From Bdellovibrio sp. (GTDB taxonomy: Bacteria; Bdellovibrionota; Bacteriovoracia; Bacteriovoracales; Bacteriovoracaceae): a stretch of 34,581 nucleotides of DNA. Positions 17,130-24,872 of this stretch are shown here, piece after piece (positions within the stretch are counted from its first letter, which is position 1; each line of letters opens with the position of its first letter). Position numbers and translations under genes: made by a program. A model generated the notes under the pieces. It had not been told where the DNA came from and searched no databases. It saw nothing but the letters and a program-made list of their open reading frames with translations. The stretch is from positions 1 through 34,581 of the forward strand of contig DZBG01000018.1 of NCBI GenBank assembly GCA_022729855.1, given 5' to 3'.

Positions 17130-18406
17130 ACTCCAAAAATATCTTTTAGATGTGAATTCAAAAAACGACCATGGGGATCAAGTCCTTCTCTGATTGCTTT
17201 AAACTCATTCCATTTTGGATAAACCTTTTCAAAATCTTTATCTTTGAGAGAATGCCATTTCCCCCAATGAGGTCTTCCGCCATGATTTTTAAAAATGGCC
17301 TCAACTGTATTAAAATACGGTTTATAATCTTCTTGAATATAAGTGTGAATGGCCAAATAGACTGAGTCTCTTCCATAGGCCGGAGAAAGCCAAATATTAT
17401 CACCTTTGACAAATCTGATCTCAATGGGAAACAGAGTTTGATATTTATTTTTTTTGATCGCGGCCTTGATCTCTTCAAAGACATCATTAAACTTTTCAAG
17501 AGGGAAGTTGTACTCCATTTCCATGAAACGGATGCTTCTGTCAGTAGGAAAGGCCTTATGAGACCAGGCCACCCGAGAATGAGGAGTGACAAAATTTCTC
17601 ATAATCTTATCAATGCCATTATAAGTGTTCATTCTAAAGGCAATTTTATTTAATAATTCATAAAGATAATTTTCTAAAACCACATCATTAAATTTTTGGA
17701 GGAGTCCATTCTTGTGAACAGGTTCATCGGTTTTATCCATCATCTTAACCATGGACCAGTCACCTACAGGAAAATAAAACATTTCAAGATGTCGATGTTT
17801 TGCCAGTCTCTCGGAGAGTTTTAATAAAGCACGATCCATTTCTTCCGCAAAACTTGTGACCTTTAATTTATAGGCGGGCACTAATTTTAATGTTGCTTCA
17901 GCGATTAGTCCTAGTGAGCCAAAACTCACCCTTGCTGCTTGATAAAGATTTTCATCGTGAGCTGTATTGATAGTTTGTATTTCACCGCTGGCCAAAACCA
18001 TTTTTAACTCACGGGCCTGATTAGAAACTGATTGAAGACCAATTCCTGTTCCATGAGTTCCAGTACTCATGGCACCGGCGAGGGATTGTTTATCAATATC
18101 ACCTTGGTTTTCCATAGAAAAACCGTGAGCAAAAGCTTCGTCACCAAAACGCGAGAGTTTAGTTCCTGCAAAAGCTGTGACTGTGGAATTAGTTTGATCG
18201 CAGCGAGTGATTCCTTGCATCTCATTGAGATGAAAAAAATAATCATCAGAGGCGACAAGTCCAGTCCAAGAATGGCCTGAACCTATGGGGCGAATCGTTT
18301 TATTATTTTTACCCGCCTCATTCACCATGGCTTGAATATCGGAGATAGATTGAGGTTCAAAAATTTTTTCAGGATTAAAGTTTAAGTTTCCGGCCCAGTT
18401 TTTCAT
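17126..18406 (-). CDS. FAD-linked oxidase, D-arabinono-1,4-lactone / alditol oxidase family
   Basis: VAO-type flavoprotein of 426 residues that oxidises a primary alcohol or lactol and passes electrons to oxygen or another acceptor. The FAD domain has PIGSGHSWTG with His45 in the position that carries covalent FAD in this family, and GAMSTGTHGTG at 111-121. The substrate domain keeps residues known from alditol oxidase: Glu329 and Arg331 in FPIEIRFVKGDNIWLSP and Lys383 in RPHWGKWH. No signal peptide, so cytoplasmic. Last gene of a four-gene operon; its ATG overlaps the PLP-enzyme stop by 4 bases. In that context I infer that the substrate is an amino-alcohol or lipid alcohol released by the ceramidase and not a sugar lactone; this is a hypothesis. 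Confidence 0.82.
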   Translation of the reverse strand: MKNWAGNLNFNPEKIFEPQSISDIQAMVNEAGKNNKTIRPIGSGHSWTGLVASDDYFFHLNEMQGITRCDQTNSTVTAFAGTKLSRFGDEAFAHGFSMENQGDIDKQSLAGAMSTGTHGTGIGLQSVSNQARELKMVLASGEIQTINTAHDENLYQAARVSFGSLGLIAEATLKLVPAYKLKVTSFAEEMDRALLKLSERLAKHRHLEMFYFPVGDWSMVKMMDKTDEPVHKNGLLQKFNDVVLENYLYELLNKIAFRMNTYNGIDKIMRNFVTPHSRVAWSHKAFPTDRSIRFMEMEYNFPLEKFNDVFEEIKAAIKKNKYQTLFPIEIRFVKGDNIWLSPAYGRDSVYLAIHTYIQEDYKPYFNTVEAIFKNHGGRPHWGKWHSLKDKDFEKVYPKWNEFKAIREGLDPHGRFLNSHLKDIFGV

Positions 18407-19560
18407 AAAAATGCTTTACCTTCACCACGATAGGTTTTAACAATTTTCTCAATTCGATTTCCTCGGAGAAGATGAATCTCATTGAAGCGTTCACAAATTT
18501 CTCCCGCTTTTGCATGTCTGAAAAAAACAAGATCACCTAATTTCATTTTATAGGTAGATTCAAAAGGAGTTTGAACCTCTCCTGCTTGTTCATGTTTAAG
18601 AAGCTTAATTCCCTCTGGAAGAAAAGGCAGGGGAAGCTTAGAGGGATCTTGTGCCCCAGAGGCGATATAGCCTCCACCTAAAGCTGTATAAATATTTTCT
18701 TTAGGGTTTCTCACAATAGGGAGCGAGAAACACAGTGCCGGTTTAAGTTTAAAGTCTTGGTAGTCGTCAAAGAGATGAGGTGCGTAGATTCCTGACCCGA
18801 CTGTGACTTCTGTGACTGAGGCTTCTGTAGAAGTTGAATTGAGGCTTCCTGTTCCTCCACCATTCACAAAACGAAGCTCGTGATGGTGAGATTTAATCAA
18901 GTCCACAATAGCGGCACGTCGACTTTGAAGTTTTAAAATGGAGATCTTTTTGAGTGATCTAATGAGTGGTGATTTTAAATCAGTGACTCCGGCAATTTGC
19001 GCCTCATAACCCATGAGACCCACTAATTTTAAATATGGTGTTGTCGTGAGTGTTTTTAGAAAAATTTCGACTTGAGAGACTGTTTGGAGTGAAGAGCGAT
19101 AAACTCCAAATCTCAAACCTGGTAAATCAAGAGAGAGATCAATATCAACACAGATTTGAAAAACTCCATTCTCTGATTTTGCAATTTCATTCAGGGCCGT
19201 GAGATGCTCTGGTAGATCCACCATAAGAACGATCTCAGCAGGGTTTTTAGCGAGCTTTTTTAAAGCTTCTTTGTCAACGGTAGGATATCCCATGAGTATA
19301 TCCTTAAACCCCATATCTCTGAGCCAGAGGGCCTCATCTAATGTGAAACACATGAGTCCTTGAAAGCGACTATTTTTAGACTGGATCATTTTAATGATTT
19401 CAGTTGAGCGAAGTGATTTTGTGGCCAGACGAATATTTTTTGGCCCAGCATTTTCTAGGGCCCAGTCAATATTGGATTCAAAAAAATCCATATTCAAAAT
19501 GATGGCAGGGGCTGGTGAGTGCTGAAGGGCCTCGGTATAATTGAGATAAATATTTTTCAT
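18403..19560 (-). CDS. fold-type III PLP enzyme, D-threonine aldolase / D-serine dehydratase-like
   Basis: Cytoplasmic PLP enzyme of 385 residues with an alanine-racemase-like barrel (about 15-255) and a C-terminal beta domain. Lys48 in RLATKSLRS is the expected Schiff-base lysine, and FVNGGGTGS is the phosphate-binding loop. Family members cleave D-beta-hydroxy-alpha-amino acids to glycine and an aldehyde, or dehydrate D-serine. The usual C-terminal metal pair HxD/HxC is not obvious: the matching region reads RHAKAGEICERFNE with His349 and Cys356, so metal use may differ. The gene overlaps its neighbours by 4 bases on each side, between the sphingomyelinase-like and the FAD oxidase genes. 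The substrate is unknown; a long-chain D-amino acid derived from sphingosine is my inference. Confidence 0.78.
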   Translation of the reverse strand: MKNIYLNYTEALQHSPAPAIILNMDFFESNIDWALENAGPKNIRLATKSLRSTEIIKMIQSKNSRFQGLMCFTLDEALWLRDMGFKDILMGYPTVDKEALKKLAKNPAEIVLMVDLPEHLTALNEIAKSENGVFQICVDIDLSLDLPGLRFGVYRSSLQTVSQVEIFLKTLTTTPYLKLVGLMGYEAQIAGVTDLKSPLIRSLKKISILKLQSRRAAIVDLIKSHHHELRFVNGGGTGSLNSTSTEASVTEVTVGSGIYAPHLFDDYQDFKLKPALCFSLPIVRNPKENIYTALGGGYIASGAQDPSKLPLPFLPEGIKLLKHEQAGEVQTPFESTYKMKLGDLVFFRHAKAGEICERFNEIHLLRGNRIEKIVKTYRGEGKAFL

Positions 19561-20417
19561 AATGAGATCTTGGCCTCAATCGGTCTGTGATCAGAAAGAT
19601 AACATTCTTTATTTTTCTTAAAGATACCTTTAAATTCAAGAGCATTTCTGTAGATCACAACGGCCTTAGATTGGTGTGGGTCTAACCAAACATGATCTAG
19701 CCATTGAGGAGTATTATCTTTTCCTGGTTTTTTATAGCAATCAATGGTGTATCCATTAGTTGCAGGTTGAGAGCTATTAAGTGGGGCAGATGACATATTT
19801 AAAATTTGCAAAGCTTGGTCATACTCGCCTGGAATTAATCCATCAATATTTAGATCACCCACTAAAACCTGGGGAATATCTGCGTTGAAGTTTGCTGCAA
19901 AAAGTTTTTGAATTTGGTGAAGTTGAAAAACGCGTGTTTCTACTGCCTTCTGATCTTCCCATGCTTGCAGGTGAGTGGTGGCAATTTGAATTTTCTTTTT
20001 ATCAGGCATGGTTACTTCAACGAGGATAACACCCTTAGCAGCAAAACAATCAGTGTGAACACATTTTTTATAGTAATCTTTCCCTATCACTTTAATGGAG
20101 TAACGAGAAAAAACAAGAAGACCACTTCCTAAAAAATGCGGAAACTTTTTATCACTATCAAGGGCCGCATGGAAAGGATGACTTCTTTTAAAGGCCTTTG
20201 TGAGTTTCTTTTTTGTCAGTCCTGCAAAAGCCTCTTGGAAAAAATAGATATCATGACCTGTAGTGGGCAGAAGCTCAGTCATTAATTTGGTTCTGGTTCT
20301 TTGCAAAGAAAAATTGATTGGTTTTGGGAGCATAAAAAGATTCCATGATAAAATCTTTATCTCTGACGCCTGGGCCAGAAAGGGAAAGAGAATCAAGGCG
20401 AATAAGATTTTTTTCAT
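19557..20417 (-). CDS. secreted sphingomyelinase C-like phosphodiesterase (EEP superfamily)
   Basis: Endonuclease/exonuclease/phosphatase-fold hydrolase of 286 residues with a cleavable signal peptide (MKKILFALILFPFLAQA). Metal and catalytic residues of the fold are all visible: Asn26 in LSWNLF, Glu62 in FFQEAF, His149 in TTHLQAW, Asp188 and Asn190 in VGDLNIDG, Asp241-His242 and Asp276-His277 in LSDHRPIEA. The insert with paired cysteines and CFAAKGVILVEV resembles neutral sphingomyelinases more than nucleases. It would release ceramide and a phospho-headgroup from sphingomyelin or a related phosphosphingolipid in the periplasm or outside. It starts at the base after the ceramidase stop codon and overlaps the next gene by 4. 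A nuclease or phosphoinositide activity cannot be excluded by sequence alone. Confidence 0.8.
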   Translation of the reverse strand: MKKILFALILFPFLAQASEIKILSWNLFMLPKPINFSLQRTRTKLMTELLPTTGHDIYFFQEAFAGLTKKKLTKAFKRSHPFHAALDSDKKFPHFLGSGLLVFSRYSIKVIGKDYYKKCVHTDCFAAKGVILVEVTMPDKKKIQIATTHLQAWEDQKAVETRVFQLHQIQKLFAANFNADIPQVLVGDLNIDGLIPGEYDQALQILNMSSAPLNSSQPATNGYTIDCYKKPGKDNTPQWLDHVWLDPHQSKAVVIYRNALEFKGIFKKNKECYLSDHRPIEAKISL

Positions 20418-22031
20418 TTATTGCTCGTTTGTTCTTCTTGCTAGCTCTTTTGGCGGATAGATAAAAGAGGGCAGATCGGTGATTATATTTTTTTGCTGAA
20501 TTGATTTCGCGAGTTCAATAAAACTATAGATGATCGCCTCTAAAGTATTGCGCCCATAAACTGTATGGCCGCCTTCATAATACTGGAGATCATATTCTTC
20601 TGGAGTAGTGATATATCCCATATAGGCATTGGCATAAGAACAAATAATAATTTCTTTGGTTTTTAACTCTGTTTCTAAGGCAAGTTTAAGCCTTTCCGCT
20701 GCTTGAGTTGTTATCTCACCTGGAACACCAATTAAAAAAATATTTCCAAGTTTGATTATTTGAGAGGGCAGTATTGGCGGAATCCACGGAAGAGTATCAA
20801 TGGAATTCTTCTTTGCTGCTTTAATAAAATTACCCACCACTGGATCAGGAATATGAGGAAGCTTTTTCCAAAGGGATAAAGGAATTCCAATAAACTCACC
20901 TGTGCGGTGATCAAGTAGAATATCTTTCTGACCTTGGGCCTCATAAAAAGATTTATTCTTATCACTCGCAAATAATAGTTTTGAAGTCTTAAGACTTTGA
21001 GAAAGGATTCTCAAAATGAATCCTAGTGTTCTAGGTATTCCTGGGCCTTCCAAAGTTCCTTCAAAAAAGCTGACTCCGTGGGCAGGGAAAGCAGCACGCT
21101 TTGTTATATCGTGATAGAGATGGTGACAAGTCACCTCACCTTCAACAATAAGATGCTCTTTAATAAGTTCTGAGGCATTGGCCTGAAGTTCGCCGTTGTA
21201 GTGGGCATTTTCGTATTGATTTGAAAATTTTCCTCTCATTCTTTTAAGTTTTTTATCCCAAATATAATTGGGAGAAACATCCCCAGCTGCGGCTTGTGCA
21301 AAGATCGCCATGGCCCCATGATTTTTTTTCTCAATGAGAGAAGCCGCTACACCTTTATTGTCATGGTGAATTCTTTGATTAAAACTTGAGATACTTGTGG
21401 CGTGTACTCCGAACCAATTAAAATGAACACGAAGTTTACCGTTCTGATCATAGATATTGAGTCCTTGCATTTGGCGGTTCACGGCCAAATGCGATTCATC
21501 CAAATCAAGTTTTTTGACTTCAGGATTATTGAGATAGGCCTTAAGGGACCTATTAAAGGCCACTTCTTTATCTGGAGAAATAGAGTGAGAACCAAGTTTT
21601 AGAACAGACGGGGCGATGGTTTTTGAGGCCATGAGAACTGCTTCGACAACACTTGAAACCACGGCCTCAAATATTTTGGTTCTGAAATCTGGGATCGTAA
21701 AATTATAAAATGGGTAATGTGTATAGCCACCAGGGGCCGAGTGCGTGTGTTGTGAGCACATTAAAATATTGGCCATAGTCAGATTCCAATGAGGAAAATG
21801 AGCACTCAGTCTATTTGTGACTTCTTCTTTAACTGCAATAGAAACAAAGGCGAGTTCCACATTAATAAAAATAAAGGCTGACTGAGATGTGTTTTGAAAA
21901 ATCACAGCACGCGCATAAAGGGGAGTGGCCACTTCTTTCACGATATTATGAGGCTGCCCGTAGCCCATCATTCCAATTCCTGGAATAAAGCAGGGGATCT
22001 CAGTTTTAGCAAAACCGACTTGCATACTCAT
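20418..22031 (-). CDS. neutral/alkaline ceramidase
   Basis: Hydrolyses the amide of ceramide to a sphingoid base and a fatty acid. Signature elements: NVELAFVS, metal histidines in MCSQHTHSAPGG (95-97) and FGVHATS (His210), catalytic Ser253 in AAAGDVSPN, IGVPGEITT and the Tyr-containing GYITTPEEYDLQYYEGG. Length 537 is shorter than the roughly 640-670 of Pseudomonas-type neutral ceramidase. The protein ends about 60 residues after the YYEGG motif, so the C-terminal beta domain seems to be missing. No signal peptide is evident, unlike the secreted family norm, which would place it in the cytoplasm. First gene of the operon; the ATG at 22031 and another at 22025 (MQVGF) are both possible, with AGAAG upstream. 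Confidence 0.87.
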   Translation of the reverse strand: MSMQVGFAKTEIPCFIPGIGMMGYGQPHNIVKEVATPLYARAVIFQNTSQSAFIFINVELAFVSIAVKEEVTNRLSAHFPHWNLTMANILMCSQHTHSAPGGYTHYPFYNFTIPDFRTKIFEAVVSSVVEAVLMASKTIAPSVLKLGSHSISPDKEVAFNRSLKAYLNNPEVKKLDLDESHLAVNRQMQGLNIYDQNGKLRVHFNWFGVHATSISSFNQRIHHDNKGVAASLIEKKNHGAMAIFAQAAAGDVSPNYIWDKKLKRMRGKFSNQYENAHYNGELQANASELIKEHLIVEGEVTCHHLYHDITKRAAFPAHGVSFFEGTLEGPGIPRTLGFILRILSQSLKTSKLLFASDKNKSFYEAQGQKDILLDHRTGEFIGIPLSLWKKLPHIPDPVVGNFIKAAKKNSIDTLPWIPPILPSQIIKLGNIFLIGVPGEITTQAAERLKLALETELKTKEIIICSYANAYMGYITTPEEYDLQYYEGGHTVYGRNTLEAIIYSFIELAKSIQQKNIITDLPSFIYPPKELARRTNEQ

Positions 22032-22048
22032 GTTTAAACTTCTTGGTA

Positions 22049-22067
22049 ATTAAGTGTCAGGCTTAAT
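22049..22067. promoter_or_regulatory. small inverted repeat between divergent genes
   Basis: ATTAAG (22049-22054) and CTTAAT (22062-22067) flank 7 bases in the short divergent region between the ceramidase operon and a small exported ORF. On the minus strand TTGTCC followed after 17 bases by CTTAAT would give a weak promoter for the ceramidase operon, with its -10 in this repeat. Suggestive only. Confidence 0.25.
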
Positions 22068-22128
22068 CATAGGACAAAAATCATTGATGTATCTATGGTT
22101 TTTCTAAATTTATTTCTGTGAGGATTTG

Positions 22129-22338
22129 ATGAAGATTTTACTTATATTTCTTCTCTTGTTGGCTTCAGCTTTTGAACATGAAAAAAACTTTAAGACTCGT
22201 GCAGAACACCAGATAGAAGTGCAGGCCCAAGATTTCGTAGGGAATAACACCAATCAGAGCTTTAGTTGGGACCTTCAATATGGTAAGTTTTACAAAATCT
22301 TAGTTAAAATCTATCCATCGTTCATTCTATTTGATTAA
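22129..22338 (+). CDS. small exported protein of unknown function
   Basis: Encodes 69 residues beginning with a convincing signal peptide (MKILLIFLLLLASA) followed by a charged segment and an aromatic C-terminal half (SWDLQYGKFYKILVKIYPSF). GAGGA lies 4 bases before the ATG, which supports real translation. I recognise no family, and the abrupt end could mean a truncated remnant. It is divergent from the ceramidase operon and ends at the foot of the inverted repeat preceding the next gene. Confidence 0.45.
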   Translation: MKILLIFLLLLASAFEHEKNFKTRAEHQIEVQAQDFVGNNTNQSFSWDLQYGKFYKILVKIYPSFILFD

Positions 22339-22375
22339 GTCCATCTATTAATTTTTGATATTAAGGATGGACTTA
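22336..22375 (+). promoter_or_regulatory. inverted repeat abutting the start codon of the next gene
   Basis: AAGTCCATC (22337-22345) and GATGGACTT (22366-22374) are perfect complements around 20 AT-rich bases, extended by one pair to the A of the ATG. The AAGGA ribosome site (22363-22367) overlaps the start of the right arm. Centre length and placement copy the repeats at 15094-15131 and 15780-15820, while the arm sequences differ. Confidence 0.5.
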
Positions 22376-22830
22376 TGAAACGCTCACTAATTCTTGGAAT
22401 TTGTCTTTTTTACTCTTTCTCATCTTTCGCAGCACTCACGTGTAAGCAAATCGAATCAAAACAAGATTCGGACGGAAATTTTTCTTATTTTACTGAAGTC
22501 GAGAATCTTAAAATTAATTCTGCTGTGACAGCAAAACTTTTCCGTTTGGCCGTAGCCGACTTCTACGGTAAATGTGGTGTGACTTGGAATGAGGATTATT
22601 GTTACCGTGAAGAGATGACTGATGCTGAGGTAGATGAACTAGGTGAGGGTGTTTACTTCCATGCTTATAAAACTCCTTCTAAAAAGCTTTATTACGGTAT
22701 TAACGTAGGGTTTGGCGGCGGAAATAGTGCCACTTATTACTTTTCTCCAAAAGAGCTAAAAATGGAGAAAGTAATGGTTGTTGATGGCGCTGACTGTGGC
22801 CCTATTCAAAGTATTCTTGGTTATAACTAA
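22375..22830 (+). CDS. exported cysteine-containing protein of unknown function
   Basis: Protein of 151 residues with signal peptide MKRSLILGICLFYSFSSFA cut before Ala. The mature part has five cysteines (LTCKQIES, YGKCGVTW, EDYCYREE, GADCGPIQ and near the start), acidic segments and a glycine-rich stretch NVGFGGGNSATYYF. The pattern suggests a small disulfide-bonded periplasmic or secreted protein. I do not recognise the family. AAGGA lies 7 bases before the ATG, and the start is enclosed by an inverted repeat. Confidence 0.65.
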   Translation: MKRSLILGICLFYSFSSFAALTCKQIESKQDSDGNFSYFTEVENLKINSAVTAKLFRLAVADFYGKCGVTWNEDYCYREEMTDAEVDELGEGVYFHAYKTPSKKLYYGINVGFGGGNSATYYFSPKELKMEKVMVVDGADCGPIQSILGYN

Positions 22831-22905
22831 GAAACTTCTCGCCTCTGGCTTTTCATTTCTTCTTTTTTTAAGTAATTTGAGGAATTAAAACAGCTAGGGG
22901 CCAGC

Positions 22906-23958
22906 ATGAACTTTGATCCAAATAACAAAATTTCTTATAAAGACGGTATTTACGGTCTTCCCTTCAAAAAACAAGATTGCAAAATGGTTTATATCCCAGT
23001 TCCTTGGGATGTGACGACTTCATACAAATCAGGAACTCATAAAGGACCTGAAGCGATCTTAAAGGCCAGCGAGCAGATTGATTTCTTTGATCTAGACTAC
23101 AAGGATCCCTATCTTGCGGGCCTTCATATGCTCCCTATTCCTACAAAAATTAAAGCAATGAATAAAACTGTTCGTCTAAAGGCCGAAAAAATTATCGCAG
23201 CTGACGAAGAGAAAGTTCAGAAGTCAGCAGTCCTTAAAAAAACTCTGGCCGAAGTCGACAAGGCGAGCCATTTCGTAAATGATTGGGTTTACCAAAATTC
23301 AAAAGAGCTTTTAAAGAATAATCAAATTCCTGTTGTGGTCGGTGGTGATCACTCAACACCTTTTGGTGCGATCAAAGCTTATGCGGAAAATTTTGATGAT
23401 TTTGGAATTCTTCATATAGATGCACACTCAGACACAAGAGTTGCATATATCGGCTTTGAGCACTCTCATGCCTCAATTATGTATAATTCGATGGAAAAAT
23501 TTAAAGGTGTGAAAAAACTAGTTCAAGTAGGGATCAGAGATTTCTGCGAAGATGAATTTAATTACACAAAAAACCATTCAAAAATTGATGTTTATTTTGA
23601 TGCTGTTTTAAGTCGCAGGAAAAATGGTGGAGAGAGTTTTAAAAAAATTGCTGAAGAAATTGTAAGTAAGCTTCCAAAAAATGTTTACCTTTCATTTGAT
23701 ATTGATGGCCTTGAACCAAGATTTTGCCCAAACACTGGAACTCCAGTTCCGGGGGGAATTGATTATCCAGAATTTTTGCTCCTTATTGAAACTTTGATTG
23801 AATCTGGTAAAAAGCTAGTAGGTTTTGATCTAGTAGAAGTGGCCCCTTCAGGAAAAAAAGATGACGAATGGGATGCCAATGTAGGGATGAGACTTCTCTA
23901 TAAACTCAGTGCTCATTGCTTGTATTCTCACGGACATATTAAAAAACATTCAAATTAA
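22906..23958 (+). CDS. ureohydrolase, agmatinase/arginase family
   Basis: Binuclear manganese hydrolase of 350 residues that would release urea from agmatine, arginine or another guanidino compound. Metal ligands are all in place: His149 in VVVGGDHSTPFG, Asp172, His174 and Asp176 in HIDAHSDTR, and Asp265 and Asp267 in LSFDIDGLEP. Glu270 replaces the usual Asp of the SFDxDxxDP motif. The segment CPNTGTPVPGG and the insertion at 85-125 place it in the longer branch, common outside enterobacteria. AGGGG precedes the ATG by 6 bases. The gene stands alone and is followed by a hairpin. Substrate choice between agmatine and arginine is open. Confidence 0.82.
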   Translation: MNFDPNNKISYKDGIYGLPFKKQDCKMVYIPVPWDVTTSYKSGTHKGPEAILKASEQIDFFDLDYKDPYLAGLHMLPIPTKIKAMNKTVRLKAEKIIAADEEKVQKSAVLKKTLAEVDKASHFVNDWVYQNSKELLKNNQIPVVVGGDHSTPFGAIKAYAENFDDFGILHIDAHSDTRVAYIGFEHSHASIMYNSMEKFKGVKKLVQVGIRDFCEDEFNYTKNHSKIDVYFDAVLSRRKNGGESFKKIAEEIVSKLPKNVYLSFDIDGLEPRFCPNTGTPVPGGIDYPEFLLLIETLIESGKKLVGFDLVEVAPSGKKDDEWDANVGMRLLYKLSAHCLYSHGHIKKHSN

Positions 23959-23969
23959 CTCAAGTAATA

Positions 23970-24000
23970 ATTGCCCTACTCATTTTTGGTGTAGGGCAAT
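23970..24000 (+). terminator. hairpin after the ureohydrolase gene
   Basis: ATTGCCCTAC and GTAGGGCAAT form a perfect 10-bp stem with an 11-base loop, 12 bases after the stop codon. Only a short AT stretch follows, so termination would be moderate. The stem also ends 14 bases before the GTG of the next gene. Confidence 0.6.
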
Positions 24001-24014
24001 GCTATTATTAAGTA

Positions 24015-24872
24015 GTGAAAACAGACCTATCAAATTTAGCGAACTATTCAACGGCCCAAAAAGTAATTCCACCTAAGAATGGAAAGCTTCCCCAATTGGC
24101 CGGAGGGAAACTTCCTGAGACGGGTGTAAAACCATCAGGGAAGGACTATCATGTTGAGTTGTCTGGTAATAAACCTGCTATCGAAATTCCAGAACTTCCA
24201 AGTCTTCCGACACCACCAGCACCTTCGTTGCCTGAAACTCCCTCTCTAGCAAAGCCAGAGGGCCCAAAGGTAGATGAAGCCGTTAAAGAAGTGGCGAAAG
24301 AAAAAGTTAAAATAAATAAGCCTGAGGCGAAAGATGGGTCTCAAAAAAAACCACTTATTGTTTTTATCAAAGGCCTTGATGTTTTTAGTTCTCCCTCAAA
24401 ATCAGAGATGGGATATGCAGGAGTAGGTCATATGGCCGAAGCTGTAGAGGGGGCGCGTATTTACGGTTATGATCAGAAAGATCAAATCATTAATGAAATT
24501 AAAAAAACTCACAAAGATTATCCAATTATACTTGTGGGACATAGTTTTGGTGGAGATACAGCTGTTGAAGTGGCCAATGAATTAGACTCACTTGAGCATA
24601 ATTCTAGAAAAGTTAATTTGCTCGTGACTATGGATGCAGTTGGATTTGGAAATGATATCATTCCTCAAAATGTGAAAGAGCATTTAAATATTTTTGGAGA
24701 AAATGATTTCTTTCTTAACGATGGACCTCATGTGGCCCGCAGACATGAAATGACGAATGTAAAAAATATTCTCTCACCTCTAGATCACACTGAGATTGAT
24801 GACGATAAACAAGTACAATTCGAAGTGATGTCGCTTATTCAAGAAACTCTTAGTAAAAATAATATCTTTTAA
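24015..24872 (+). CDS. alpha/beta-hydrolase-fold protein with proline-rich N-terminus
   Basis: Protein of 285 residues in two parts. Residues 1-105 are low-complexity, rich in Pro and Lys (IPELPSLPTPPAPSLPETPSL), probably disordered. Residues 110-285 look like a lipase/thioesterase-type hydrolase: PLIVFIKGLD as first strand, nucleophile elbow ILVGHSFGGDTA, a possible acid in LLVTMDAVGFG and a histidine in SPLDHTEID. No signal peptide or lipobox. The start is GTG with no visible ribosome site. TATTAT (24003-24008) lies at a distance that would put transcription start on the GTG itself, so a leaderless message is possible. Substrate unknown. It overlaps the convergent regulator gene by 4 bases. 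Confidence 0.6.
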   Translation: MKTDLSNLANYSTAQKVIPPKNGKLPQLAGGKLPETGVKPSGKDYHVELSGNKPAIEIPELPSLPTPPAPSLPETPSLAKPEGPKVDEAVKEVAKEKVKINKPEAKDGSQKKPLIVFIKGLDVFSSPSKSEMGYAGVGHMAEAVEGARIYGYDQKDQIINEIKKTHKDYPIILVGHSFGGDTAVEVANELDSLEHNSRKVNLLVTMDAVGFGNDIIPQNVKEHLNIFGENDFFLNDGPHVARRHEMTNVKNILSPLDHTEIDDDKQVQFEVMSLIQETLSKNNIF

